Origin: Cellvibrionaceae bacterium 1162T.S.0a.05
GTDB lineage: Bacteria > Pseudomonadota > Gammaproteobacteria > Pseudomonadales > Cellvibrionaceae
Assembly: GCA_000964245.1 (NCBI GenBank)
Contig: LANB01000001.1
Coordinates: 2,632,392 to 2,696,391, forward strand
DNA length: 64,000 nt
Direction: 5' to 3'
The notes beneath the pieces are model-generated. The model saw only the letters and a program-made list of their open reading frames with translations, was not told the origin of the DNA and did not search any database. The translations under genes were made by a program, and so were the position numbers. Shown piece by piece: positions 46,586 through 54,799 of the stretch. The first letter of the stretch is position 1; every line of letters starts with the position of its first letter.

Positions 46586-47623
46586 TTACTGGTGAATACC
46601 TTTAAGTAAGCGCCCCAGAATATCTGCACCGGTAATAATTCTGCGTTCGTCTCCCCAAAAGAGAATAATATCGTTATCAATCACCTGGTCCGACTTCAGT
46701 GTGTGGCCGGTTTTTAATTCTGTAATGACATCACCCAGCGGCAATTCCGGATCGCTAATGATAACCGGGCGGTGACAGTAGTCGTAGGGCTTCCAGTTAG
46801 CGGTATCGTCAAAAAGGGCTGCCCGCAGAAAACCATCGGCGTCGAGGACAAGATGGGGGCTCCCCGAGGTATCAGTGAGGACAACCCATTTGTGGCCCGA
46901 TTTGTTAACCTCGCGCAGAAAGGGGTCGTCAATGGATTGCGTGAAGGGTGGAATGATGGGTAAATCCAGGTTAGTCGGTAGAGCAATAATACTGTCCGGG
47001 TCGATAAATTCACCTTCGCGATATGCAGGAATATCATCGATTTGTAAAAAGTTAAGGGCACCGATGCCCTCCAGAACATCCACTTCGGCCTCTTCCGCTT
47101 CCACGTGCTTGCGAATGATATGGCGAAGGTCTCTCTCTGCCATGTAGTCGATGCCTTCTGTGCCGAGCCAGGCATCGAGTATCAAGGCGCACGGTTTTGC
47201 AACCGGATAGAGCAAGAATTGGTAAAAGCGCAGGGCGGGAGCCAAAAGTGACGCCGTAACCAAAGCGTGACGCGAGAAATAAGCTTGCGGTGTAATTTCT
47301 CCAAAAAGAGTAATAAAGACAGTCGAGAAAGCAAAAGCACTTACACCCGCAAGTACAGAATCTGAAAGCAGGGTTAGCAAAACGTTAATGCCGACGTTGC
47401 CCCAAAGAATGGTGGTCAAAAGAAAGTTGGCATCCTTTCGCATTGCAAGGACTTTTTCAGCAGCACTATTTCCATCACTGGCACTGACTTCAAGTTGCAA
47501 GCGGTTGAGACTAAAAAAGGCCAGGTTGAGACCAGAAAACATTGCCGATTGCGATAGGCAGAAAACAATACCGCACCAAATAAGCAAGTCATTGGTAGAA
47601 AAAGTATCAAGAAAGGCAAACAT
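46586..47623 (-). CDS. DUF21 (CNNM-like) membrane protein with CBS region
   Basis: Protein of 345 residues. Three to four helices in the first 150 residues form the DUF21 domain: SAMFSGLNLAFFSLNRLQLEV is the family opening with the SGxN-like motif, and FITLFGEITPQAYFSRHA is the GEITPK-type motif. A shortened CBS-pair region follows (about 205-345), without the CorC/HlyC C-terminal domain. Relatives move magnesium or other divalent cations. It lies beside a relic of the magnesium channel gene mgtE. Confidence 0.85.
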   Translation of the reverse strand: MFAFLDTFSTNDLLIWCGIVFCLSQSAMFSGLNLAFFSLNRLQLEVSASDGNSAAEKVLAMRKDANFLLTTILWGNVGINVLLTLLSDSVLAGVSAFAFSTVFITLFGEITPQAYFSRHALVTASLLAPALRFYQFLLYPVAKPCALILDAWLGTEGIDYMAERDLRHIIRKHVEAEEAEVDVLEGIGALNFLQIDDIPAYREGEFIDPDSIIALPTNLDLPIIPPFTQSIDDPFLREVNKSGHKWVVLTDTSGSPHLVLDADGFLRAALFDDTANWKPYDYCHRPVIISDPELPLGDVITELKTGHTLKSDQVIDNDIILFWGDERRIITGADILGRLLKGIHQ

Positions 47624-47664
47624 AATTTACGACCAGACTAAAAATAAAATTTGATTTACAGAGT

Positions 47665-47962
47665 TCAACTCAACAGGAAAACCGTACCGAGGCCCAGGAA
47701 AGTCAAAATGCCGATCACATCGGTCACGGTCATGTGTACGACTGAGCCGGAGAGTGCAGGGTCAATACAAAATTTCTCCAGGATCAGTGGAATGAGAAGA
47801 CCTGATAAAGCCGCTGCAATGAGCTTGACAAGAATAGCGATCGCAATCACCAGACTCAAGGTCATATCGGCAAACCACGGGTAGGCATCCAGGGCGACTG
47901 CGACAGACCGGAAAATACCATTGCAAACGCCTACAGCCAACTCTTTTTTTAAGAGAGGTCAT
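47665..47962 (-). pseudogene. mgtE: Stranded C-terminal end of a MgtE-type magnesium transporter
   Basis: The 91-residue frame 47665-47940 matches only the last helices of MgtE: AALSGLLIPLILEKFCIDPALSGSVVHMTVTDVIGILTFLGLGTVFL, shown here in two parts (LIPLILEKFCIDPAL and TVTDVIGILTFLGL). The CBS, N domain and first helices are absent. Just upstream an ATG frame (MTSLKK, from 47962) runs into a seven-A run; removing one frame shift there joins it to ELAVGVCNGIF, the natural continuation. I read a deletion remnant with a shifted start. Expression as a short protein cannot be excluded. Confidence 0.8.
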
Positions 47963-48073
47963 GATGCGTGTAACTACACTTACGCAGGTTGATAACCTTC
48001 AGGAGCTTGCGGCAAATTGAACATTGCCCTTGTGGGCCGAGGGCGGCCCACTCAGCTTGGGACTTTTGAATAA

Positions 48074-49027
48074 TCAACGAATAAACGTGAACCTGGGCCC
48101 CAAAGGCACAATGCCGTTGGGGTTCAAAGCTTTTACCGAGTAGTACCCGGTTTTTATGTGATCCAGGCGAACCGTCTCTGCGATGCCCGGCAAGGTGTAT
48201 ATCCTTTCCATATAGGAAGAAAGATGACGATACTCTGCGATGCGTTTTAAATTGCATTTAAATAAGCCGTAATACGCTGCATCAAAACGTATTAGCGTGA
48301 CAAACAAACGAACATCGGATTCAGTTAAACGTTCGCCGAATAAATACCTGCGGTTTTTCAAGCGGTGTTCCAGCGTGTTTAGCATGGTAAAAACATCGAC
48401 CACGGCACTCTCGTACGCTTCCTGACTTTTCGCAAACCCTGCGCGATAAACGCCGTTATTTAATTGCTGATACAAACTGGCATTCAATGAGTCAATCTCA
48501 TCAATAAGGTCGTCTGGTCGTAAATTAATTTTTTGTGTTGCCCAGGCCTCGAAGGCCTGATTTAACATAAGCAGAATATCGGCAGATTCATTGTTCACGA
48601 TGGTGTGCGTTTTTTTATCCCATAAAACCGGCACGGTTGCGCGCCCACTAACGTGCGAATCCGCACGCGTATAAAGTTCATGCAGGTGGCGAGCGCCATA
48701 GAGTGCATCCGTGCTTGCGCCAGGGAAATGACCAAAACGCCAACCTTCCTCACTTAACCTGGGCTCAACAACACTTACACTGATGACATCCTCCAGGCCT
48801 TTTAACTTAAGCAACATCAGTGTGCGCGAGGCCCAGGGGCAAATGTAGGCAACATATAAGTGGTATCGACCGGGCTCTGCTTTAAACCCCGCACTTCCCG
48901 TCGCCCCGGCAGAGCCGTCGGTGGTGACCCAGCTGCGGAAGCTGGAAGTTTGTCGAACGAATTCACCTTTATCGCTGGTGTGTTGATAAGGGTCCCAGTG
49001 TTTTGTCCATTGACCATTTACAAGCAT
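48074..49027 (-). CDS. yqjG: Glutathionyl-hydroquinone reductase (YqjG/PcpF type)
   Basis: Protein of 317 residues, a Xi-class glutathione transferase. YVAYICPWASRTLMLLKLKGLED carries the catalytic Cys in the family motif, and WDKKTHTIVNNESADILLML the glutathione-binding segment. The enzyme reduces glutathionyl-hydroquinones. Start ATG 49027 (MLVNGQWTKHWDP) matches the family; the frame to 49090 adds 21 unlikely residues. The C-terminal DHIKTGYYSV and NPNGIVPLGP are typical. Confidence 0.93.
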   Translation of the reverse strand: MLVNGQWTKHWDPYQHTSDKGEFVRQTSSFRSWVTTDGSAGATGSAGFKAEPGRYHLYVAYICPWASRTLMLLKLKGLEDVISVSVVEPRLSEEGWRFGHFPGASTDALYGARHLHELYTRADSHVSGRATVPVLWDKKTHTIVNNESADILLMLNQAFEAWATQKINLRPDDLIDEIDSLNASLYQQLNNGVYRAGFAKSQEAYESAVVDVFTMLNTLEHRLKNRRYLFGERLTESDVRLFVTLIRFDAAYYGLFKCNLKRIAEYRHLSSYMERIYTLPGIAETVRLDHIKTGYYSVKALNPNGIVPLGPRFTFIR

Positions 49028-49365
49028 TGTGACTGTTCCTCTTCGGTTCAAAAGTGGAACCATGATCACTCGTGTTAAATTTAGAAACAATATGGGGAAA
49101 TAGATATCGAGTGTTTCAATATGGTAAACAATTGGCGGTTATTGCAAACTCAAATAAGGCGGCGGGGCAGGCCCCAGTACAGGCAGCTGAGGGGTAAGGG
49201 CTACCTGGTTGCGCCATAAACAGCTAACAAAAGAAATAGCGGTGAAGTGATCGTGTTTTTAAAAACATTGATGAAAGCTTGGGCTATTTAATAGTCAGGC
49301 AGTGTCATTGCATAATTGAATCCGCATAATAAGGCTTTGATGAATTATCCCCCGCTGTTATTAAA

Positions 49366-50106
49366 ATGAGAAAACCACCGTCGGCTCAGTCCAGTATTTT
49401 TATTGATCACAAAAAAATGAATGGGAATTTGTTTCCCGTTGAGGTCATGTATTGCTTCGCAAGTTATGAAATTGCTGTCTATAGGGATGAGCTCTTTGCT
49501 GAATTCGGGGTTTATTTCGAGGAGAGTCTGGCAAGCGCAGTAATAAAAAGAAAGGCAGAGTTTCTTGCCGGTCGTATTGTTGCAGGAAATCTTTTAGAAA
49601 AAGCCGGTACGGTAAATTTTGATATTCGTATAGGCGAATCGCGAGCCCCGGTTTGGCCTGAAGGTATCAAAGGGTCAATTTCACACACTGACCAACATGT
49701 GCTCGCGGTGATCTCGAAGGAAGCGTCAATTGCGGGTTTGGGGGTTGATATTGAGCCCGTTTTATCAGCCGATAAGCTTTCGCTTGCCAGAAATATAATT
49801 TATAACCAGGAGCTTGAATTTTTCAATAATTTTGACGATGAGCGCAAGCAATGCGAGTTTCTTACTATCGCGTTTTCAGTGAAAGAAGCTTTTTTTAAAG
49901 CTGCTTTTCCATTGGTAAAGGAATACTTTAATTTCGATGCTGTGCGTATCGATGAAATCTGCCTTGCGAGTGGCAAGGCCGTTCTGGTTTTGCAAAAAGA
50001 ACAATATCGCTCTCTGTTTGCCGGGTTAACCGTGAACGCAGCGTTTAATTTCACCGCGAGTGACTGCATAAGTATTTGCTATTTTCAGCGCCGGGATCAG
50101 GCGTAA
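49366..50106 (+). CDS. 4'-phosphopantetheinyl transferase (EntD-like)
   Basis: Protein of 246 residues. It activates carrier proteins of polyketide, peptide or fatty acid synthases. RKAEFLAGRIVAGNLL, KGSISHTDQHVLAVIS, LGVDIEPV and AFSVKEAFFKAAFP are the successive family motifs, with Asp and Glu of GVDIE and Glu of SVKEAFFK as metal ligands. It stands alone; no synthase cluster is within the window. Start could also be at a later ATG (MNGNLFPVEV, residue 18). Confidence 0.9.
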   Translation: MRKPPSAQSSIFIDHKKMNGNLFPVEVMYCFASYEIAVYRDELFAEFGVYFEESLASAVIKRKAEFLAGRIVAGNLLEKAGTVNFDIRIGESRAPVWPEGIKGSISHTDQHVLAVISKEASIAGLGVDIEPVLSADKLSLARNIIYNQELEFFNNFDDERKQCEFLTIAFSVKEAFFKAAFPLVKEYFNFDAVRIDEICLASGKAVLVLQKEQYRSLFAGLTVNAAFNFTASDCISICYFQRRDQA

Positions 50107-50107
50107 C

Positions 50108-51004
50108 TTACTGCCCCTTGTTGTCAAAATACGCATTCAAACTTTCTGCAAGGGCTCGCAGCTTGCCACTGAGGTGCTTGCGGTGACTGTAAACCAGATA
50201 AATACCGCCGCGGCCCATTACCCAATCCGCTAATACGCGTTGAAGTTCGCCTCGCTGAATTTCTTCTTGCACCATAAACGAGGGGCACACACCGAGGCCA
50301 AAACCCTGTTTAAGAAAATCCACCACGGACTGCGACGAATTGACGCGTATTCGACTTTCCATCTGTACAGCAATGCGCTGTTCACCTTGCTGAAAAAGAC
50401 AACTCTGGCCGGATCGATGATTACTGTCCGCGACCAGGTCATGTGTCTGAATATCCTGGGGGTGATCGATTTGCGCGTGCTGTTGTAAATAGCCTGGGCT
50501 CGCACAAAGATAGATTTCCATGTCCGCTAATTTGCGGGCAATCAGACTGGAATCCTCCAATTGGCCAATGCGAATCGCGGCATCAAAGCCTTCTTCAACA
50601 ATATTCACGTAGCGGTCGGCAAGGTGTAGTTCAAGATCCAGATCCGGATAGCTTCGTGCAAACTCGACAAAGAACGCTTGTAAGTGTCGTTGGCTGAAAC
50701 TTTCGGAGGGCAGGGACACGCGCAACTTTCCTTTCACTTGTTCGCCTCTGTCCTTGATGGCGTGTTCGAGTTCGTCAAAGTCATCAAGCAGGGCCTGGCA
50801 ACGTTCGTAATAGGCAAGGCCGTCGTCGGTGGGGTGCATTTTCCGTGTGGTGCGCTGAAGCAGACGCAAACCAAGGTCTGCTTCGAGTGCCGAAACGCTG
50901 CGGCTGACGGCCACTTTTGAGGACCCGAGGCTTCTTGCAGCGGCGGAAAAGCCGCCTTCTTTCACAACACGACAGAACATTCTCATGCAGGCGATCTTGT
51001 CCAT
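50108..51004 (-). CDS. LysR family regulator beside yceI
   Basis: Protein of 298 residues. Helix-turn-helix at about 1-60 (FCRVVKEGGFSAAARSLGSSKVAVSRSVSALEADLG), effector domain behind. It belongs to the AaeR/CrgA-like group. It is divergent from the YceI gene with 158 bases between, and a perfect inverted repeat lies there, so it probably controls yceI and itself. Its end meets the end of the phosphopantetheinyl transferase gene. Confidence 0.92.
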   Translation of the reverse strand: MDKIACMRMFCRVVKEGGFSAAARSLGSSKVAVSRSVSALEADLGLRLLQRTTRKMHPTDDGLAYYERCQALLDDFDELEHAIKDRGEQVKGKLRVSLPSESFSQRHLQAFFVEFARSYPDLDLELHLADRYVNIVEEGFDAAIRIGQLEDSSLIARKLADMEIYLCASPGYLQQHAQIDHPQDIQTHDLVADSNHRSGQSCLFQQGEQRIAVQMESRIRVNSSQSVVDFLKQGFGLGVCPSFMVQEEIQRGELQRVLADWVMGRGGIYLVYSHRKHLSGKLRALAESLNAYFDNKGQ

Positions 51005-51015
51005 TGATCTCTCAC

Positions 51016-51034
51016 TGTTTCATAAATGGAAACA
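51016..51034. promoter_or_regulatory. Candidate LysR operator
   Basis: TGTTTC and GAAACA are perfect arms around ATAAATG, centred 21 bases before the LysR start and in the divergent region shared with yceI. The T-N11-A layout of LysR binding sites fits. Confidence 0.55.
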
Positions 51035-51162
51035 AATAGTGTCATTTTTTCCGTATTGTTGTAAATAGTGTGAGGGGTGAATAATGTGCGCACTGGGTGT
51101 CCACCGGGTTACAGCAAGACCAGGGGAGCCAGACTAACTATTCACCCTAATGGAGAGAGCAC

Positions 51163-51750
51163 ATGAAACTTGTCAGTTTGAAAACCCTGATTAACACAGC
51201 CATCGTTTCGGTTTCGTTGGCCACCACGGCATTGTTACACGCCGCCAGCTTGACGCCCCTTGACGGTAAATATGCGATAGATAGCGCACACAGCAGTATT
51301 CACTTTAAAGTCGATCACATGGGCTTTACCAAGGTGATCGGCCGCTTTAATGAATTTGAAGGTGCGGTAGAGATCAGTGAAAAAGAAAGCACGTTGGTCT
51401 TGCGTATTCACACCGCGAGCGTTGATAGCAATCATGAAAAGCGCGACGAACATTTGCGCAGCCCCGATTTTTTTAATGCAAAACAATTTCCACAAATCAC
51501 CTTAAATGGCCCCATCGATTTATCGGCAAGTTCAGGCGTTAAGGCGGAATTAACACTTCTCGGTGTGCGTAAACCGATCACGTTGATGTTAGAAAAAGGC
51601 AAGGAGGGCAAAGACCCCTGGGGTTTGTATAGAGTGGGATACAGTGCACGCACAACAATAAAGCGCAGTGATTTTGGTATGGATTTTATGCTGGGAGGTA
51701 TCGGGGACGAAGTGGAGATCGTCGCATTTATCGAAGCGGTTAAACAATAG
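51163..51750 (+). CDS. yceI: YceI family periplasmic lipid-binding protein
   Basis: Protein of 195 residues with a signal peptide (about 1-27, ending LLHA). The YceI lipocalin-like barrel is clear: YAIDSAHSSIHFKVDHMGFTKVIGRFNEF, then DEHLRSPDFFNAKQFPQI and the end GYSARTTIKRSDFGMDF...GDEVEI. Family members bind isoprenoid or fatty amides. GGAGAG precedes the ATG. Divergent from a LysR gene that likely regulates it. Confidence 0.94.
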   Translation: MKLVSLKTLINTAIVSVSLATTALLHAASLTPLDGKYAIDSAHSSIHFKVDHMGFTKVIGRFNEFEGAVEISEKESTLVLRIHTASVDSNHEKRDEHLRSPDFFNAKQFPQITLNGPIDLSASSGVKAELTLLGVRKPITLMLEKGKEGKDPWGLYRVGYSARTTIKRSDFGMDFMLGGIGDEVEIVAFIEAVKQ

Positions 51751-51816
51751 TTTGCCACTGGGGCGTAGCCCTCGCTGCGCCTTGAATTATCCGGGTTCTA
51801 AAATGGAGTTGCTTTG

Positions 51817-52587
51817 ATGCTAGTGGAACTGGTTGTACAAATTCTCGTTTTGCCTCTCGTACTGTCATGTATTTTCTCGGCGCTTGCTCTTCGATTCGCT
51901 AGCTGCCAAAACGTGTTGCCAACAATTCTGTTGCTGGTGTGGCTCATCAGCTATTGCTGGATATTGAATTGGCCAAATTTCCCGCCGCGACTTGTGCAGG
52001 ATTGGTTTGGGTTGGCGATTTTATTTTTCATTCCAACAGCCTACCTTAAAGATAAATCGAATATATACAGTTTTACTGTTTTTGTCGTTTTCAGTCTTGT
52101 GATGGTAAAACCTGTCTTCAGTTTTGAGCCTGAATTAAGCGATTTTTTAACCCTGGTCTTTTTATGGGTTGTTGTGTGGTACTTTCTGTTTAGGCGTGGA
52201 CGATATCTGGATAATAGTAGACAGAGCCCTTTTTTAGTGTCCGGAATTTGTGTTTTACTCGGGCTTGTCATCTTGCTTGGTGGAAGCAGTTTAATCGGGT
52301 TTTTGTGTCTTTCACTGGCCGCAGCGCATGGTGCTATGTTTTTGATAGCTTTACGAAGCGCGCAGACATTTAACCTGAGTGCCTACATTCTGTTGATTTT
52401 TTTATTTCTGACTCTGGGCCTTTTCTACGTGGATCTGGAGCCCTGGATTGTGTTGGCCTTTTCAGCTGCACTCATGATAAGCAGTATCGCAAAACTGTCA
52501 TGGTATCGCGTTGTATTCATCTTCTTACTTTTGTGTCCGGCTATCGTCTATGAGATTACGCAGAGCCAGGGGGCATACCGTTATTAG
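51817..52587 (+). CDS. Hypothetical integral membrane protein
   Basis: Protein of 256 residues with about seven or eight hydrophobic helices and short loops. I recognise no family. Motifs are few: FPPRLVQDWFG and FRRGRYLDNSRQ lie in loops. GGAG precedes ATG 51817; TTG 51814 is one codon earlier. It follows yceI after 67 bases and could be co-transcribed with it. Phe-, Leu- and Val-rich composition is consistent with a membrane protein and not with a shadow frame. Confidence 0.65.
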   Translation: MLVELVVQILVLPLVLSCIFSALALRFASCQNVLPTILLLVWLISYCWILNWPNFPPRLVQDWFGLAILFFIPTAYLKDKSNIYSFTVFVVFSLVMVKPVFSFEPELSDFLTLVFLWVVVWYFLFRRGRYLDNSRQSPFLVSGICVLLGLVILLGGSSLIGFLCLSLAAAHGAMFLIALRSAQTFNLSAYILLIFLFLTLGLFYVDLEPWIVLAFSAALMISSIAKLSWYRVVFIFLLLCPAIVYEITQSQGAYRY

Positions 52588-52643
52588 AATAGATCGACGT
52601 GCGAAAGGTTTGATACTTGAATGGAACTCAATGTTGAGTCAAA

Positions 52644-52669
52644 GCGCTCTACCCAACCGGGCAGAGCGC
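52644..52669. terminator. Stem-loop between convergent genes
   Basis: GCGCTCT with ACCC pairs with GGGC and AGAGCGC around a four-base loop. It lies between the converging membrane protein gene and MATE gene and may stop both. No T-tract is visible, so it may act only as a 3' stabiliser. Confidence 0.45.
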
Positions 52670-52694
52670 GACACGCGTTATACAGCGCAAGGTG

Positions 52695-54110
52695 TTACAC
52701 CTGTTTTGATTTCCATGTGCCTTTTCGAAACCACCAAAACGCGATCACAGCGATCAGGGTTTCTGCAAAACTAACGGAAAGTGCGACTCCCATCGTTTGT
52801 AGAGCAAAAATATTGGCCGCACACCAGGCGAAGGGTATCTGAATTAACCAAAAGCAAATAAAGTTAATCCAGGTTGGCGTATTGGTATCACCCGCACCAT
52901 TAAAGGCCTGGGTCAGTACCATGCCGAGAGCAAAACCGGCATAACCCAGCGCAATGATTCGTAGCGTGAGGGTACCAATGCGCACCACCTCAGGTTCTGT
53001 ATTAAAGAACATGACGATAGCCGGAGCAAAAGCCAGAAGTACAATGCCAACCGTCGCCATAAAGGCAACATTGTATTTGGCGGTTAACCATACAGCGGCT
53101 TCAGCACGCTCGGGGTTGGCTGCCCCCAAGCTCTGGCCCACAAGCGTCGCTGTTGCATTACTCAACCCCCAGGCAGGAAGAAAAGTAAACATCGCAACAC
53201 GAATTGCAATGGTGTAACCGGCTACGGCCTCACTGCCGAATTGCGCCACAATACGCATTAAAAATACCCAGCTTGCCGTCGCTATAAAAAATTGCATGAT
53301 GCCGCCGAACGACACTTTGATAAGCCCCCAGGCTTCGTGAGCAGAAAAACGCAATTGGCTGAATGCCAGCTGGATGCGATGTTTACCACCGAATAAATGG
53401 TACAGCATATACAAAGCACCAATCCCTCTCCCGATATTGGTCGCTACCGCAGCACCAGTGACGCCGAGTTCAGGGAAGGGGCCCCAGCCGTAAATCAAAC
53501 AGGGGTCGAGTACAATATTGATGCCATTTGCCAACCAGAGCGCGTGCATGGCGATTGTTGCATTACCCGCACCACGGAAAATGGCGGCAATGATAAAAAG
53601 GTAAATAATCGTCAAACTGCCACCCAGCATAATGCTGGTGTAACTTTTCCCCTGCTGAATCACACTTTCGCTTGCGCCCATTAAGCTCAAAATATCGGCA
53701 GAAAAATTGAAACCGATAAAAGCGACCACAGCCCACAACAGCAAACCGAGAATCAACACTTGAGCAGCAGTAAGCGCTGCGAGTTCCGTATTTTTTTCGC
53801 CGATACGTCGAGCGATAACAGCGGTGACAGCCATACTGAAACCAATGGCGACAGCGTAAATCAAGGTGATAACCGCTTCAGTGATACCAACAACGGCAAC
53901 CGCATCGGCCCCGAGTTTGGCCACAAAGAAAATATCAACAACGGCGAAAATGGATTCCATGCCCATCTCCAGAACCATAGGCACCGCGAGTAACAGTGCC
54001 GCCTGTTTTAGAGAACCTTGAGTGTAATCGTGTTCCTTGCCGCGCAATGCATCGCCTATCAGGCTAAAAAAATGCTTGATGCGCGAACGACTTGAACTTG
54101 CTTCGTTCAT
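52695..54110 (-). CDS. MATE family efflux transporter
   Basis: Protein of 471 residues with 12 helices. LAVPMVLEMGMESIFAVVDIFFVAKLGADAVAVVG is the MATE opening, and NGINIVLDPCLIYGWGPFPELGVTGAAVATNIGRG the conserved internal segment. It exports cationic or other drugs with sodium or protons. ATG 54110 (MNEASSSRSR) is preferred; an upstream frame to 54140 is possible. No regulator gene is adjacent. Confidence 0.92.
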   Translation of the reverse strand: MNEASSSRSRIKHFFSLIGDALRGKEHDYTQGSLKQAALLLAVPMVLEMGMESIFAVVDIFFVAKLGADAVAVVGITEAVITLIYAVAIGFSMAVTAVIARRIGEKNTELAALTAAQVLILGLLLWAVVAFIGFNFSADILSLMGASESVIQQGKSYTSIMLGGSLTIIYLFIIAAIFRGAGNATIAMHALWLANGINIVLDPCLIYGWGPFPELGVTGAAVATNIGRGIGALYMLYHLFGGKHRIQLAFSQLRFSAHEAWGLIKVSFGGIMQFFIATASWVFLMRIVAQFGSEAVAGYTIAIRVAMFTFLPAWGLSNATATLVGQSLGAANPERAEAAVWLTAKYNVAFMATVGIVLLAFAPAIVMFFNTEPEVVRIGTLTLRIIALGYAGFALGMVLTQAFNGAGDTNTPTWINFICFWLIQIPFAWCAANIFALQTMGVALSVSFAETLIAVIAFWWFRKGTWKSKQV

Positions 54111-54259
54111 ATAAATTTCCAAATATTTAATGTGCTCCAATCGAGCAATGATCTTTAATGCCTGGATTGCAATTTACCAGGGTAAATGCGCACCGAGGCA
54201 CCACCAGCCATGCGGGTCGAGTGTTTGCTATGCAGCGAAATGTATGACCGGGAAAGGTT

Positions 54260-54394
54260 TTAGTATGAGAAGCGACAAGAAAATGAACGAATGGCGCCCA
54301 CAAACATACTCATACACGCGGACAGAGCAAACACACCGCACACATCGGTGATTCTGATTCGCATGGCCTTGCTGTAATGAGTTGAAATTGTCAT
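54260..54394 (-). CDS. Possible small membrane protein, 44 residues
   Basis: A frame too short for most gene callers. AGGGA lies about eight bases before ATG 54394, and the protein has one hydrophobic stretch (VCGVFALSACMSMFVGAI, about 18-35) flanked by basic residues, then a TAA stop. It is upstream of, and on the same strand as, the MATE gene. I recognise no family; it may be a chance frame. Confidence 0.35.
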   Translation of the reverse strand: MTISTHYSKAMRIRITDVCGVFALSACMSMFVGAIRSFSCRFSY

Positions 54395-54799
54395 GGGACT
54401 ATCCCTCTATTCACCCTCTATACACTCTATCTATTGGGCTTGAGTTCAGTTGAGCTTGAAAGAATGTTCCTTAAGAAAAGAACGTCGTTAGGATAAAACT
54501 TTCTGTCGTTATGTCAAATGAAATTAAGGTTTCTTCTCCCGTTTTGCACATTTGGCCTTGTAAACTGGATCTCTGGCTTCAAATCCGGGCCGTCATCGGT
54601 ATCCGAATATTGAGTACGCCTGCTTCAAATGACTAAACCAAAGTTTAGTGGAATTCGCACTTTACTATTCCTTAGGTTTAATAGACTTGGGCTAACCTGA
54701 GGGGGATAATGGCCAGGACGTTAAAAGGTGTGAAGGATCACGTTCTACCTCACGAAGCAAGTCCGTTTGACTCCCTAATAAAAAATATGGAGTGCGCTT
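54395..54799. other. Promoter region of the phosphoesterase/GMC operon
   Basis: About 400 bases without a convincing gene. It holds the 18-bp near-palindrome at 54632-54649. Short plus- and minus-strand frames here have no ribosome site or family similarity. Confidence 0.5.
54632..54649. promoter_or_regulatory. Shared 18-bp operator, site 1
   Basis: ACTAAACCAAAGTTTAGT: 7-bp arms around CAAA, perfect inverted repeat. It lies 150 bases before the metallophosphoesterase start. A site identical at 17 of 18 positions (reverse-complemented) is at 62960-62977, between the histidine kinase and the TonB receptor. Paired heptamers suit NarL-type response regulators, one of which is encoded in the operon. 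Confidence 0.8.

Noticed and set aside
54130-54351. 73-residue plus-strand frame upstream of the phosphoesterase
   Set aside because: No ribosome site or hydrophobic pattern; the opposite strand offers a better small frame.
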